Origin: Sva-07 sp963747375
GTDB lineage: Bacteria > Actinomycetota > Acidimicrobiia > Acidimicrobiales > Ilumatobacteraceae
Direction of reading: 5' to 3'
DNA: 64,000 nucleotides
NCBI GenBank assembly: GCA_963747375.1
Contig: CAVVFL010000002.1
Coordinates: 448,766 to 512,765, forward strand
The notes under the pieces are model-generated. The model had not been told where the DNA came from and did no database searches. It saw only the letters and a program-made list of their open reading frames with translations. The number at the start of each line of letters is the position of its first letter. Within the stretch, counting starts at the first letter, position 1. The translations under genes were made by a program, and so were the position numbers. Below, one piece after another: positions 1 to 9,198 of this stretch.

Positions 1-1089
1 GTTGACGTTGTAGGGGCAGATGTACGGGATCCCCAGCATGAGGATGTCGGTCTGGCCCTCGACCTCGACGAGTTGCTGGTCGTAGACGTTCTGGGTCGTG
101 ATCTTGTGGACCGCCTCGACCTCACCGCACTGGATGCTGGTCATCTGATGCGGCGCCTCGATGCCGTGGAAGATCTTGCGGGCCGTTCGCGCCGGCGCCT
201 TGGCCAGTGACTTGGCGCTGGCCAGGTAGAGCGCTCGATCCTTGGCGTTCCATTCCCATTCCCGCTTGGCCAGGAACTCGAAGGGCTGCGGGAACGTGTC
301 GGTGTTGAGCGTGGTCTCGATCTGGAAGACCTTCGGCCCGTGGTCGCGCATGACCTTGCCCATGCGCCACGTGCTCTTGTGGAGCTCGGAGGCGTGCTGG
401 TCCATGAACGAGTGCGACGCCTCCATCGTGGTCGGGTTGTGGTGGTGGCGCAGCGAGCGGTAGCTCGCCAGGCCGACGGCGGTCGACTTCCAGCCGCCGT
501 CCATGGCAACCAGGTTGATGTTGACGTAGATCAGGAGGTCGGACTCGGCCGCCCGCTTGTTGATCTCGATCTCCTCGCCCTGGTCGGTGGTGCCGAGGAA
601 GGCGAGGTTGTCGGGGTCTTCGGCGTCGTGCTGGAACAGCAGGCCGCGGGGCTCGAACGCGTCGTACACCCGGTCGCCGAGGGCATGGCGCAGTTCGAAC
701 TCGTGCATCCGACGGTGCAGGGCGAGTGCGGCGATGAGGTGGACGTCGTCGACGCCGGCGTCGGCGGCCATCGTGAGCACCTGCTCGATGATCCGCTGGC
801 GCAGGTCGGGGCGGCGCATCTTCGGCAACGGGAGCGACACGTCGTCGAACGCGATCGTCAACTTCATGCCGGGGAACAGCAGCGACGGCAGCGGATCCAT
901 GTCGATCGGATGCAGCAACGCGGTGCGGATGGCGCCGTCGACGTCGTCGATCGCGTCGTGGGGCTCCGGCGCGTAGATCACCCGGCTGCGGTCGGCGGGC
1001 AGCTTCTCCAGACGGAATCCTTCTCCGTGCCAGAACAGGGTGGGCGGCGTCGACCTGTCGACGTCGAGTACGAATCCAGGGCGAGGCAT
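1..1089 (-). CDS. LarA-like (DUF2088) protein, 3' end outside window
   Basis: 363 codons are visible and the frame runs off the left edge, so the C-terminus is missing. Residues from about 70 show the lactate-racemase N-terminal pattern: a segment reading MKLTIAFDDVSLPLPKMRR, then DDVHLIAALALHRRM, where LarA carries an HR pair that helps bind the nickel-pincer cofactor. LarA proteins racemise lactate, and many relatives act on other 2-hydroxy acids, so the substrate is unknown. The ATG is preceded on the minus strand by a strong GGAGGACC ribosome site. It lies downstream of a zinc-type dehydrogenase on the same strand, which fits oxidation or racemisation of a hydroxylated compound. The family assignment is fairly sure, the reaction is not. 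Confidence 0.75.
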   Translation of the reverse strand, partial: MPRPGFVLDVDRSTPPTLFWHGEGFRLEKLPADRSRVIYAPEPHDAIDDVDGAIRTALLHPIDMDPLPSLLFPGMKLTIAFDDVSLPLPKMRRPDLRQRIIEQVLTMAADAGVDDVHLIAALALHRRMHEFELRHALGDRVYDAFEPRGLLFQHDAEDPDNLAFLGTTDQGEEIEINKRAAESDLLIYVNINLVAMDGGWKSTAVGLASYRSLRHHHNPTTMEASHSFMDQHASELHKSTWRMGKVMRDHGPKVFQIETTLNTDTFPQPFEFLAKREWEWNAKDRALYLASAKSLAKAPARTARKIFHGIEAPHQMTSIQCGEVEAVHKITTQNVYDQQLVEVEGQTDILMLGIPYICPYNVN

Positions 1090-1157
1090 CGGTGGAGGTC
1101 CTCCAGTGTGTGAACGCGGCGACGAGGGAAGCGCCAGCGACGAGTCGCACAGGCCGA

Positions 1158-1235
1158 GTAGCCGAAGCGAAGCGGAGGTGATCGAGGCCATCATCGGTAG
1201 CCGAAGCGGAGCGGAGGTGATCGAGGCCATCATCG
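1158..1235. repeat. 39-bp tandem duplication
   Basis: Two adjacent 39-bp copies (1158-1196 and 1197-1235) differ at one base and start GTAGCCGAAGCG. The second copy runs into the last codons of the dehydrogenase at 1230. The repeat lies in the 140-bp gap between that gene and the LarA-like gene, both on the minus strand. Confidence 0.8.
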
Positions 1236-2414
1236 CAGGTCGAATGCAATTTTCACGGCGCCGCGGCGGCCGGCGGTGGCCGCGTGGGCGATGGCGTCGA
1301 CGTGGTCGGACAGGGGATAGGTGGCCGAGAGCAACCGCTCGGCCTCGACGGCGTCGGCGGTTTCGATCGCGAGGTCGAACGTGCGAACGGTGCGGCCGTC
1401 GGGAAGGTGCTCGGTGCCGTAGGTGTAGGCGCCCTTGAGTTCGGTCTCGCGATGCCAGAGCCCGGTGAGGTCGAGCGTGACGTCGGCGGGCATGCCGAGC
1501 AGCACGACGCGGCCACGTGGACGCGTGATGCGCAACGAGTCGGCCACCGTTGCGCTGGTTCCCACGGCGTCGATGGTCACGTGGGCCCCGGAGGAGAGGT
1601 GGTCGCCGATCATGTGACAGCCGGTGGCGCGTCTGACCGCTCGTTGCAGCCCGTCGGGGCCGACGACGACATCGGCGCCGTAGGCCTTGGCGAGCTGCTG
1701 CTGGTGGGGGTAGCGGGCACCGACGATGATCTCGACGTCGGGAACGTAGCGACGCAGACCGGCGATCGCTGCGAGGCCCATCGTTCCTGCGCCGAGCACG
1801 GCCACGACGGCTGGGCGGGTCGCGTCCTGGCGGGCGGCAACCACCGGAGCCGCGAGCAGGGCCGCGTGGATACCTCCGGCGAACGGCTCGACGAGCACGG
1901 CACGCTCGTCGGGCATGTCGCCGATGCGGTGGAGCTGCGACTCGTGCGCCACGAACTCGGGGGCCCATCCGCCACCCGTCGAGCAGCAGAACCCGGTCTG
2001 GATGCCGGGCTCGAGCGGCCCGGTCGAGAGATGGGCGTAGTCGTCGCCGTCGCCGGGTGCGGCGCCGGGGAACGGGGGAGCGAAGCCGCGCGCCTCGTGG
2101 CCGAGGACCGGTTCGAGGATCACCCGGGTGCCGTCGTCGAGTTCGCCGACGACCTCATGGCCGGGGACGAAGGGAAACGAGACCACGTCGTCGAAGTACA
2201 ACGAGGCATGTCCTTCGACGAGCGACAGGTCGGAGCCGCAGATCCCGGCGAGGCGGGTGTGCACCCGGTGCCAACCGGGTCCGGGAAGGTCGGGCTCGTC
2301 GACGTTCGTGTAGGCGAGTGGACCGAGCTTGGCCGCCGTGATCGGCGAGATCGCGGACGCGATCCGCGCCATGCCGAGCTTCGGTACCGATCGGGAGACC
2401 TGGAGTGCTTTCAT
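1230..2414 (-). CDS. Zinc-type medium-chain alcohol dehydrogenase
   Basis: 394 aa, the usual size for medium-chain dehydrogenases. The catalytic zinc motifs are present: GICGSDL near residue 58 and PFVPGHE near 80. A Rossmann segment VVAVLGAGTMGL follows near residue 205. The four-cysteine structural-zinc lobe is missing. In its place is an unusual Gly/Pro-rich stretch ending GFCCSTGGG, so the lobe is atypical. It would oxidise an alcohol or reduce an aldehyde with NAD(P). Its ATG overlaps the stop of the upstream acyl-CoA reductase gene (ATGA), so the two are probably co-translated. An acyl-CoA reductase making aldehyde or alcohol next to an alcohol dehydrogenase suggests a shared fatty alcohol/aldehyde route; this link is inference. 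Confidence 0.85.
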   Translation of the reverse strand: MKALQVSRSVPKLGMARIASAISPITAAKLGPLAYTNVDEPDLPGPGWHRVHTRLAGICGSDLSLVEGHASLYFDDVVSFPFVPGHEVVGELDDGTRVILEPVLGHEARGFAPPFPGAAPGDGDDYAHLSTGPLEPGIQTGFCCSTGGGWAPEFVAHESQLHRIGDMPDERAVLVEPFAGGIHAALLAAPVVAARQDATRPAVVAVLGAGTMGLAAIAGLRRYVPDVEIIVGARYPHQQQLAKAYGADVVVGPDGLQRAVRRATGCHMIGDHLSSGAHVTIDAVGTSATVADSLRITRPRGRVVLLGMPADVTLDLTGLWHRETELKGAYTYGTEHLPDGRTVRTFDLAIETADAVEAERLLSATYPLSDHVDAIAHAATAGRRGAVKIAFDLR

Positions 2415-4781
2415 CGGCGGGCTCCTTCGCCGAAGCGCTGACGCCGGTCACGTTCCGACAGCAGCGGCCCGATCGGCAGCTTCGGTCGGGGGCCGCCGGG
2501 CGACTTGCTCCAGTGCTCGACGAGCCAGCCGCGCTTGCGGGCGATCGCGGCCAACCGCGTTTCGGGGTTGACGGCGACCGGGAAGCCGACGGCCTCGAAC
2601 AGCGGCAGGTCCGACGACGAGTCGGCGTAGGCGACGCACTCGTCGAGGTCGAAGCCCTCGGCGTCGCAGTAGTCCGACAGGATCTGGGCGCGCGCCTCGC
2701 CGGTCGGTGGCACCGTGATCATCTCACCGGAGTACGTGTTGTCGGGCCGGATCGACATCTCGGCGGCGACGATCTCGTCGAACAACGGCCGCAGACCTTC
2801 GACGTTGAAGCTGAGCGCGCCGGTGATCAGGATCGTTCGATGCCCGAGGGCGCGGTGCTCGACGAACGCGGCGGAGCCCGTCGGGGAACGACTTCGTCAT
2901 GATCATCTGGGCGAACATCTCGCGGGCGTCGCGTTCGATCTGCTCCACCGGCGCGTCCTCGTAACGGCGGTAGAAGTGGCGGAGGAAGTCGGTGCGGTCG
3001 GCGCGATCGAGCTTCAACAGACCCGGCCCCTCGGCGACGGTGCGCAGGAAGTAGCGAATCCGCTCGGGGGTGTCGAGGCGGCGCGTGGCGAGCCACGAGT
3101 AGCTCTCGACGACGTTCGACGCGATCAGCGTGTTCTCGAGGTCGAACGCCACGACCTGACGCTTGGGGTCGAGCACCTGCTTGCGCATGCGGGCCATGCG
3201 ATCGGTCGACGCTGCCGGCCCGGGCGTGGTCTTGACCCGTGCGTGCTGGACGATCGACGGCAGGTGGACCTGGGTGATGTAGGTCGGCCAGTCGACCGAG
3301 CGGGGGTCGAAGTTGAACTCGGCCCGGTCGGCGTCGGTGAGTTCGCCCCACGTGCGCATGAGGTTGTCGACCTGGTAGATCGCCTCGCACTCGGTGTACA
3401 GGCCGTAGAGCTCGACGTAGGTGAGCGCCCGCTCGATCTCGACGCGCTTGGTTTCGATCTGCGCCGACCATTCGGCCTGGCGTCCACGCAGCGGGAGGTT
3501 CTGGAGCACCTTCTCGCCGGCGGTCAGCACCTTCTTCGCTCGTCCCAGTTGCGCCTGCACTCGACCGCGACCGGGGAACCGGAACTCGGGGACGACGATC
3601 GGTTGACCCTTGGCGTCGTAGATCGGGTGCTCGAGGAACCAGCCGCTGACGTTGTCGACGAGCATCCGGTACTTGAGCGGGTTGATGCCGCCCGAGGCGA
3701 CCTGCGTGATCGCCGGCGCCCGCTCGGGGCCGAGGGCCGCGACGGCGATGATCGCGGCCACGACGATGTCGACGGGAATCACGTCGACGGTGCCCTCGGG
3801 GACGCCGGGGAACTCGTCGAGGAGGCCGCGGGCGTACGAGATCAGGACCGGCTCGGCCATGCGGAACCCGCGGATCCAGCCGGGCTTCGGCTCGGCGAGC
3901 GCGGATTCGATGATCGACGGCCGAACGATCGAGACCGGGACCGGGCCCTTGACGTCGGTCAGTGCCTGTTCGCCGAGCGCCTTGGTGAACGCGTATGCGT
4001 CGGGCCACCCGACGCTCGCGGCGCGGGACCGGCCGGCTTCGATGAGCTGGTCCTTGACCCAACGCTCGCGCAGCGCCTCGGTCTTCGACGCGAGCGCCGG
4101 TGCTCCGGCGGCGCCGAGTTCGGTGCGAGCCTCGGACCGGAACCGCTCGAGGTTGTCGCGGCTCCTGCTCGCGGCGTCGGCGTCGGAACGCAGGCGGCGG
4201 CTCGCCGCGACTTCGTTGCGCCAGTCGATGCCGATGTCGAACGGGCCGTCGCTCACGAGCTGTTCGGGAGCGTTGCCCCGCCGGTTGCCGGCGACGTAGC
4301 AGGTCGACACGGCGACGAGATGCGGTGTGATGCCGATCTCGTTGCAGAGATTGGCGATGCGCTGAGGCCCGAGCAGGTTGATCTCGACGGCCGAGTCGAG
4401 CGGCGAGTCGAACGACACCGCGGCGGCAGAGTGGATGACGATGTCGCACGACGCGAACAGCGCGCGGTCGGTGTCGTTCAGGCCGAGGCCGTCACGGGTG
4501 ACGTCGCCGGCGACGGTGCTGACCCGCGAGGTGACCGCCGAGAAGTCGTCGCCGTGGGTGGCGCGGAGCCGGTCGAAGGCGTCGTTCTTGAAGATCTCGC
4601 GGTCGGTTCGCTTGGCCGCCGGCGTGCGCTGGCCGTCGCGTACGAGCAGGACGAGTTCGCACTCGGGGACCGAACGCAGCAATCGCTCGACGAGCGCGGT
4701 GCCGACGAATCCGGTGGCGCCGGTGATGGCGATCCTCTTCCCCGCGAGTTCCTCGGCGATCACGGTTGACAGTTCTAGCAC
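2411..4781 (-). CDS. Fatty acyl-CoA reductase (SDR) fused to HAD-IB phosphatase, one frameshift
   Basis: The N-terminal half is an extended SDR of the acyl-CoA reductase type: GATGFVG near residue 20 for NAD(P) binding and a YAFTK catalytic Tyr/Lys pair near residue 270. The C-terminal part is a SerB-like HAD domain. It opens AFDLENTL, where the HAD motif DxD has Glu in the second position, and ends with motif YADSSSDLPLFEAVG. The frame shifts near 2885, splitting the HAD domain over two frames; a base error is likely. Such proteins reduce long-chain acyl-CoA to aldehyde or alcohol; the role of the HAD part is unclear. A GTG at 4781 is used as start. The divergent TetR gene and the palindrome between them suggest repression by that TetR. 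Confidence 0.8.
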
Positions 4782-4785
4782 GATC

Positions 4786-4803
4786 CTCTACCAATTGGTA
4801 GAG
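4786..4803. promoter_or_regulatory. Perfect 18-bp palindrome, likely TetR operator
   Basis: CTCTACCAATTGGTAGAG reads the same on both strands. It lies between the acyl-CoA reductase start (4781) and the divergent TetR start (4806), 2 bp from the TetR ATG. TetR regulators usually bind such dyads beside their own gene. There is no room for a ribosome site before that ATG, so the tetR mRNA may be leaderless. Confidence 0.75.
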
Positions 4804-4805
4804 AG

Positions 4806-5389
4806 ATGGGTACCCGTGATCGGATTCTGGAGACGGCGCTCGACCTGTTCGGGTCGCGAGGGGTCGATGCGGTGTCGCTCGACGAGATCGCCCGTGCCGT
4901 CGGCGTTCGCAAGCAGACGGTGCTCTACTGGTTCGAATCGAAGGACGTCCTCATCGACGAGGTGCTCGCCGTCGCGGCGACCGAACTGGTGGTCGTCATC
5001 GACGCCGCGCTCCGGCGGCGCCCGACGATCCGCTCGATCGGATCGACGCCGTCGTGCGTGCCGTGTTCCGGCCCGCGGTGCGCCGACCGGCACTGCTCGG
5101 CCTGATCCGTGAGGTCAGCCGGCTCGAGTCCGAGCAGGCCGCGCGGTTGCGTGAACGGCTGCAGTCGCTCGTTGACCGCGCCGTCGGCTATCTCGCGGTC
5201 GAGATGGATGCCGGCCGCTTGCGCCAAGGTGATCCCGGCCTGATCGCAGCGCTCGGCTACGCCACCCTGACCGGCATCGCCACCGAGCCCGAAGCGCTTC
5301 GCGCCGTCGGCTGGCGACCCGACGCCGTCGGCCTGCGCCGCCTCCGCGACGAGCTCCGCGCCTTCCTCCGCGCCGCCCTGTCCCCCTGA
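4806..5389 (+). CDS. TetR-family regulator, one frameshift
   Basis: The N-terminus is a classic TetR helix-turn-helix: RDRILETALDLFGSRG, then SLDEIARAVGVRKQTVLYWF up to about residue 45. The frame breaks near 5016. Adding one G to a GG run (CTCCGG to CTCCGGG) restores LRAAPDDPLDRIDAVVRAVF and joins the ligand-binding half, which ends at 5389. The intact protein would be about 194 aa, normal for TetR. It is divergent from the acyl-CoA reductase-HAD gene with a perfect palindrome between them, so that operon and its own gene are the likely targets. The ligand is unknown; an acyl-CoA or fatty acid would fit the neighbour but is inference. Confidence 0.85.
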
Positions 5390-5408
5390 GCGCATGAGCG
5401 TCGCCGGG

Positions 5409-6506
5409 TCAGTGTTTGGTGTTGCGGCGGCGGCGGGCGTGGCGTTCGAGGGCGAGGTCGACGAGGCGGTCGATCAGCTCGCTGTAGCTCAGGCCGGAAT
5501 GGATCCACAGTTTGGGATACATCGAGATCGGCGTGAAGCCCGGCATGGTGTTGACCTCGTTGCACAGAAAGCCGCGGCCGTTGCCGTCGTCGTCCATCTC
5601 GTAGAAGAAGTCGACCCGGGCGAGTCCGTCGCATCGAAGGGCGCGGAACGTGTCGATCGCCAGCCGTCGGACCTCGTCGGCGGCTGCATCCGAGAGCGGT
5701 GCCGGGATGAGGAGTTGGGCGCCGTCGGTGACGTACTTGTCCTCGTAGCTGTAGAACTCCTCGCCCGGAACGATCTCGCCGGGCACCGACGCCTGCGGAT
5801 CGGTGGTGCCGAGCACGGCGACCTCGATCTCACGACCGACGATCGCCTCCTCCACGACGATCATCTCGTCGTAGGTGAGCGCATGGTCGATCGCCTCGCG
5901 CAGGGCCTCGATGGTCGACGCCTTCGACACGCCGACCGACGAGCCCATGTTGGCCGGCTTGACGAACAACGGAAGCCCCAGCTCGCCGACGAGTTGGGCA
6001 GGAAGCCCCGGGGTGATCTCGTGTTCGGCGAACGCCCGGTAGCGAGCCTGAGCGATGCCCGCCGCGGCGAGGACCTGCTTGGCCATCGCCTTGTCCATCG
6101 ACACGGCGGACCCGAGGACGCCGCTGCCGACGTAGGCCACGTTGGCGAGGTCGAGCATGCCCTGCACCGTGCCGTCCTCGCCCAGCGGTCCGTGCAGGAG
6201 GGGCAACACGACCGTGATCTCGTCGGAATCGGCGGCGGCGGTCAGCATCGGGGTGGGCGACACGTTCGTGCCGGTCGGGTCGAGGCGTCCGGGGATCGAG
6301 TCGGGCCCGATGAGGAGAGCGGCCGCCGCGTGCTCGGCGAGCGCCCATTGGCCTTCGGTGGAGATGCCGACCGGGGTGATCCGGTATCGGTGTCGATCGG
6401 CGGCGCGCAGGACGTGCGCCGCGGTGGTGCACGAGACGTCGTGTTCGGCCGATTCGCCACCGAACAGCACCACCAGATGAATCCGAGCATGCGGGTCGTC
6501 GGCCAT
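5409..6506 (-). CDS. ddl: D-alanine--D-alanine ligase
   Basis: 365 aa, intact. N-terminal VVLFGGESAEHDVS is the Ddl signature. ATP-grasp features follow: LPLFVKPANMGSSVGVSK near residue 160, then RVDFFYE and FLCNEVNTMPGFT near residue 310 with the Asp/Glu/Asn metal ligands. The enzyme joins two D-Ala using ATP in the cytoplasm to make the dipeptide end of the peptidoglycan stem. The start is the ATG of MADDPHARIHL; a longer in-frame reading continues into non-coding sequence and the MFS gene and is not real. The divergent neighbour, 24 bp away, is murF, whose substrate is the Ddl product, so the two are probably co-regulated from the shared gap. Confidence 0.95.
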   Translation of the reverse strand: MADDPHARIHLVVLFGGESAEHDVSCTTAAHVLRAADRHRYRITPVGISTEGQWALAEHAAAALLIGPDSIPGRLDPTGTNVSPTPMLTAAADSDEITVVLPLLHGPLGEDGTVQGMLDLANVAYVGSGVLGSAVSMDKAMAKQVLAAAGIAQARYRAFAEHEITPGLPAQLVGELGLPLFVKPANMGSSVGVSKASTIEALREAIDHALTYDEMIVVEEAIVGREIEVAVLGTTDPQASVPGEIVPGEEFYSYEDKYVTDGAQLLIPAPLSDAAADEVRRLAIDTFRALRCDGLARVDFFYEMDDDGNGRGFLCNEVNTMPGFTPISMYPKLWIHSGLSYSELIDRLVDLALERHARRRRNTKH

Positions 6507-6530
6507 CGGCCCACGGTACCGTCGGCGTCC

Positions 6531-7832
6531 GTGAGGATTCGAGCATCCGAGGCCGCGGCGGGAATCGGTGGGCGCCTGATCGGGCCCGACGTCGAGTTCG
6601 ACGGCGCCTCGTTCGATTCTCGTTCGACGCAGCCTGGTCAGCTCTTCGTGCCGATCGTCGCCGAGCGTGACGGCCACGAGTTCATCGGCACCGCACGCGA
6701 GGCGGGGGCCGCGGTGCACCTGACGAGCGAGCCCGACCCGTACCGGCGCGACGGCACGGCCATCGAGGTGGCCGACACGGGGCTCGCGCTGCTCGCGCTC
6801 GCCGGATGGGCGCGCCGCCGTCTCGATGCCCGGGTCGTCGGCGTCACCGGCAGTGTCGGCAAGACGTCGACGAAGGACCTGATGGCGGCGGCCTGCGGCG
6901 CAGGGCGGCGCACCCGGGCGAATCGAACGCAGCTTCAACAACGACCAGGGGCTGCCGGTCACGATCCTGAACGCGCCCGACGACACCGAGGTGTTGATCC
7001 TCGAGATGGGAATGCGCGGGTTCGGGCACATCAGCCGGCTGTGTGAGGTCGCCCGGCCCGACATCGGTGTGGTCACCGTGGTCGGCGAAGCGCACACCGA
7101 ACTCGTCGGTGGCATCGACGGTGTCGCACGGGCGAAGGGTGAACTGATCGAAGCGCTGCCCGCCTCGGGCACGGCGGTGCTGAACGCCGACGACCCGCGG
7201 GTCGCAGCGATGGCGGCGCGTACCGGGGCGAGTGTGATCACGTTCGGTGCCGCCGGCGACGTGCGCGTCAGCGACGTCGTGCTCGACGACGCGGCGATGG
7301 CCGGCTTCTCGGTCGACACGCCGTGGGGCAGCGGCCGGGTGCGCCTGGCGGTTCCCGGGCTCCACATGGTGACCAACGCGGCTGCGGCGATCGCCGTGGC
7401 CGGCATCGTCGGCGTCGACCTGGACGGCGGCCATCGACGCGCTGTCCACGGCGACCGTGTCGGGCATGCGGATGGAGGTGAGCACCGCGCCGAGCGGGGC
7501 CACGATCGTCGAACGACGCCTACAACGCCAACCCCACCTCGATGCGTGCGGCACTCGATGCGCTCGCGGCGATGCGCGCCGACCGGCGTGTTGCGGTGCT
7601 CGGGCTGATGGGCGAGATCGGGGATCCCGAGCCGGCTCACCGTCGGATCGCCGGCCATGCCCACGAACTCGGGATCGAGCTGATCGTCGTGGGAACCGAT
7701 CTCTACGGGCCTGCGCCGACCGACGACGTCCGATCCGCGATCGGCGATCTCGGTCCAGGCGTCGCCGTGCTCGTCAAGGCCAGCCGGTCGGCGGGCCTGG
7801 AGCGGGTGGTCGCCGAACTGCTCGCGGATTAG
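6531..7832 (+). CDS. murF: MurF, UDP-MurNAc-tripeptide--D-Ala-D-Ala ligase, three frameshifts
   Basis: A Mur ligase: N-terminal domain with FDSRSTQPGQLFVPI, P-loop VTGSVGKTSTKD near residue 107, then RSFNNDQGLPVTIL and NDAYNANPTSM, hallmarks of MurF. It adds D-Ala-D-Ala to the UDP-MurNAc tripeptide in the cytoplasm. Frames break near 6924, 7426 and 7511. In each case removing one base restores conserved sequence; for example, the C in AATCGAACG at 6924. The reconstructed length of about 433 aa is slightly short of the usual 450-480. The GTG at 6531 is chosen because the frame opens there directly across from ddl. Its stop overlaps the stop of the convergent MFS gene (TTAG). Confidence 0.9.
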
Positions 7833-9143
7833 AGCAGTCGAGTCGCGTTCGTGGGCGTCATCGGTTCGCCACCGTCCTCCTCGGGGAGGAACGCATCGGG
7901 CGGAAGTCGTCGGAGGTCGACCCACCACGCCAGGAACAATGCGAACGCCGCGCCGAAGACGAGCACGGCTGCGCGCGCCCAGCCACTCGATGACCACACC
8001 GAACAGCAGGTTGCCGATCGGAACGGTGCCACCGAACACCATGAACCACAGCGGCATCACCGAGGCCCGTTCGGTGTTCTTCATGTTCAGCTGGAGGGTC
8101 GTGGTGATGGCGGTCGCAGTCAGGAAGTAGAAGAACCCGAGAATGAAGGCCACCGGGAACGCGGGCACGGGTCCACGAAGCAGCGCGAACACGGCGAGCG
8201 AGATCCCGAATCCGACGAAGCCCCGCACGATCAGCAGCTTGCGGTCGATGGTCGACAGGAACGTGCCGACCGAGATCGCGCCGAGGAACGCACCGGCGCC
8301 CCACACGGCGTAGAGCCAGCGGTACGTGGTGCTCGACGGCGACACGTCGAGGTTGAGGCGCACGACCGACGGGAACAACCCGATGTAGACGAGGCTGAAC
8401 AACGAGAACAGGAACATGCCGAGCAGCAGTCGACTCAGCACCTTGCGATGCCGGGCGATCGTGAGGCCCGTCAGCAGGCTGCGCCAGCCCCTGGCGGTGT
8501 TCCCGCTGCGGACGTCGGGCATCCGGACGATGAGCAGCGCGCCGATGAAGAAGAGATAGGTCGCGGCGTTGACGAGGAAGATGCCCGACACGCTGAGCCC
8601 GGCCACGGCGAGGATGGCGGCGAGGACCGGTCCCACGACTCGGGTGCCGTTGATCATCGCCGAGTTGAGGCTGATCGCCCCGGGAAGATCCTGGCGGTGC
8701 ACGAGCAGCGGCATCGACGACTGGAAGGCCGGTGCGTTGAGCGCATTGGCGATGCCGATGCCGAGCTGCGCGGCGAAGATCGTCCACAGCGGATGGTCGC
8801 CCGCGACGAAGAAGGCGATCGCGACGGTGAGCACGACGGAGGCACTCTGCATCGTCAGCTGCAGCTTCTGTTTCGACACGCGGTCGGCGAGCACGCCGCC
8901 GGGGATCGACAGGAAGAGCAGCGGGCCGAGTTGCATGAACACCATCAGGCCCACGAGCGCCGGTCGGCCGGTGCGATCGTCGATGTAGGCGGGCAGCGTG
9001 AAGTTCTGCATCCACGTGCCGATGTTCGACAGCGCCAGGCCGATGAAGATGATCCGGAATCCCCGGTACGAGAACGCCGCCCGAGCAGTGCCGGGCGTGT
9101 GGTCGTGCTGTGGCTCGACGTCGATTTCGGAGGGAGTCGTCAT
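7829..9143 (-). CDS. MFS transporter, EntS/MFS_3-like, one frameshift
   Basis: About 437 aa with roughly twelve hydrophobic segments, such as FRIIFIGLALSNIGTW near residue 28 and SRLLLGMFLFSLFSLVYIGL mid-protein. The pattern, with LPAYIDDRTG after helix 1 and a helix 2 loop PGGVLADRVSKQ, resembles the EntS-like exporters annotated as transmembrane secretion effectors. One base gain near 7978 shifts the last 50 residues, which resume as ARAAVLVFGAAFALFLAWWVDLRRLP. Substrate unknown. Upstream is an 8+8 bp dyad (9161-9178) that may be an operator, and then an epoxide hydrolase on the same strand. Confidence 0.85.
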
Positions 9144-9160
9144 CTGGGGAGGGGGCGGGC

Positions 9161-9178
9161 CTTGACCCGTGGGTCAAG
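9161..9178. promoter_or_regulatory. CTTGACCC-GT-GGGTCAAG dyad upstream of MFS gene
   Basis: Perfect 8-bp arms with a 2-bp centre, 18 bp upstream of the MFS ATG and 20 bp after the epoxide hydrolase stop. There is no T-run on the minus strand, so a repressor site is more likely than a terminator. No regulator gene lies next to it. Confidence 0.5.
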
Positions 9179-9198
9179 TTAGCGCTGAGGGTCGCGGT

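Noticed and set aside
2715..4769. A 684-residue plus-strand reading opposite the acyl-CoA reductase
   Set aside because: Composition is Asp/Arg/Val-rich antisense text with no motifs, while the minus strand shows SDR and HAD motifs.
5409..9143. A single 1244-residue minus-strand frame joining the MFS exporter and D-Ala-D-Ala ligase
   Set aside because: The middle is antisense to murF and has no protein features; the MFS part leaves its frame near 7978 and ddl has its own ATG at 6506.
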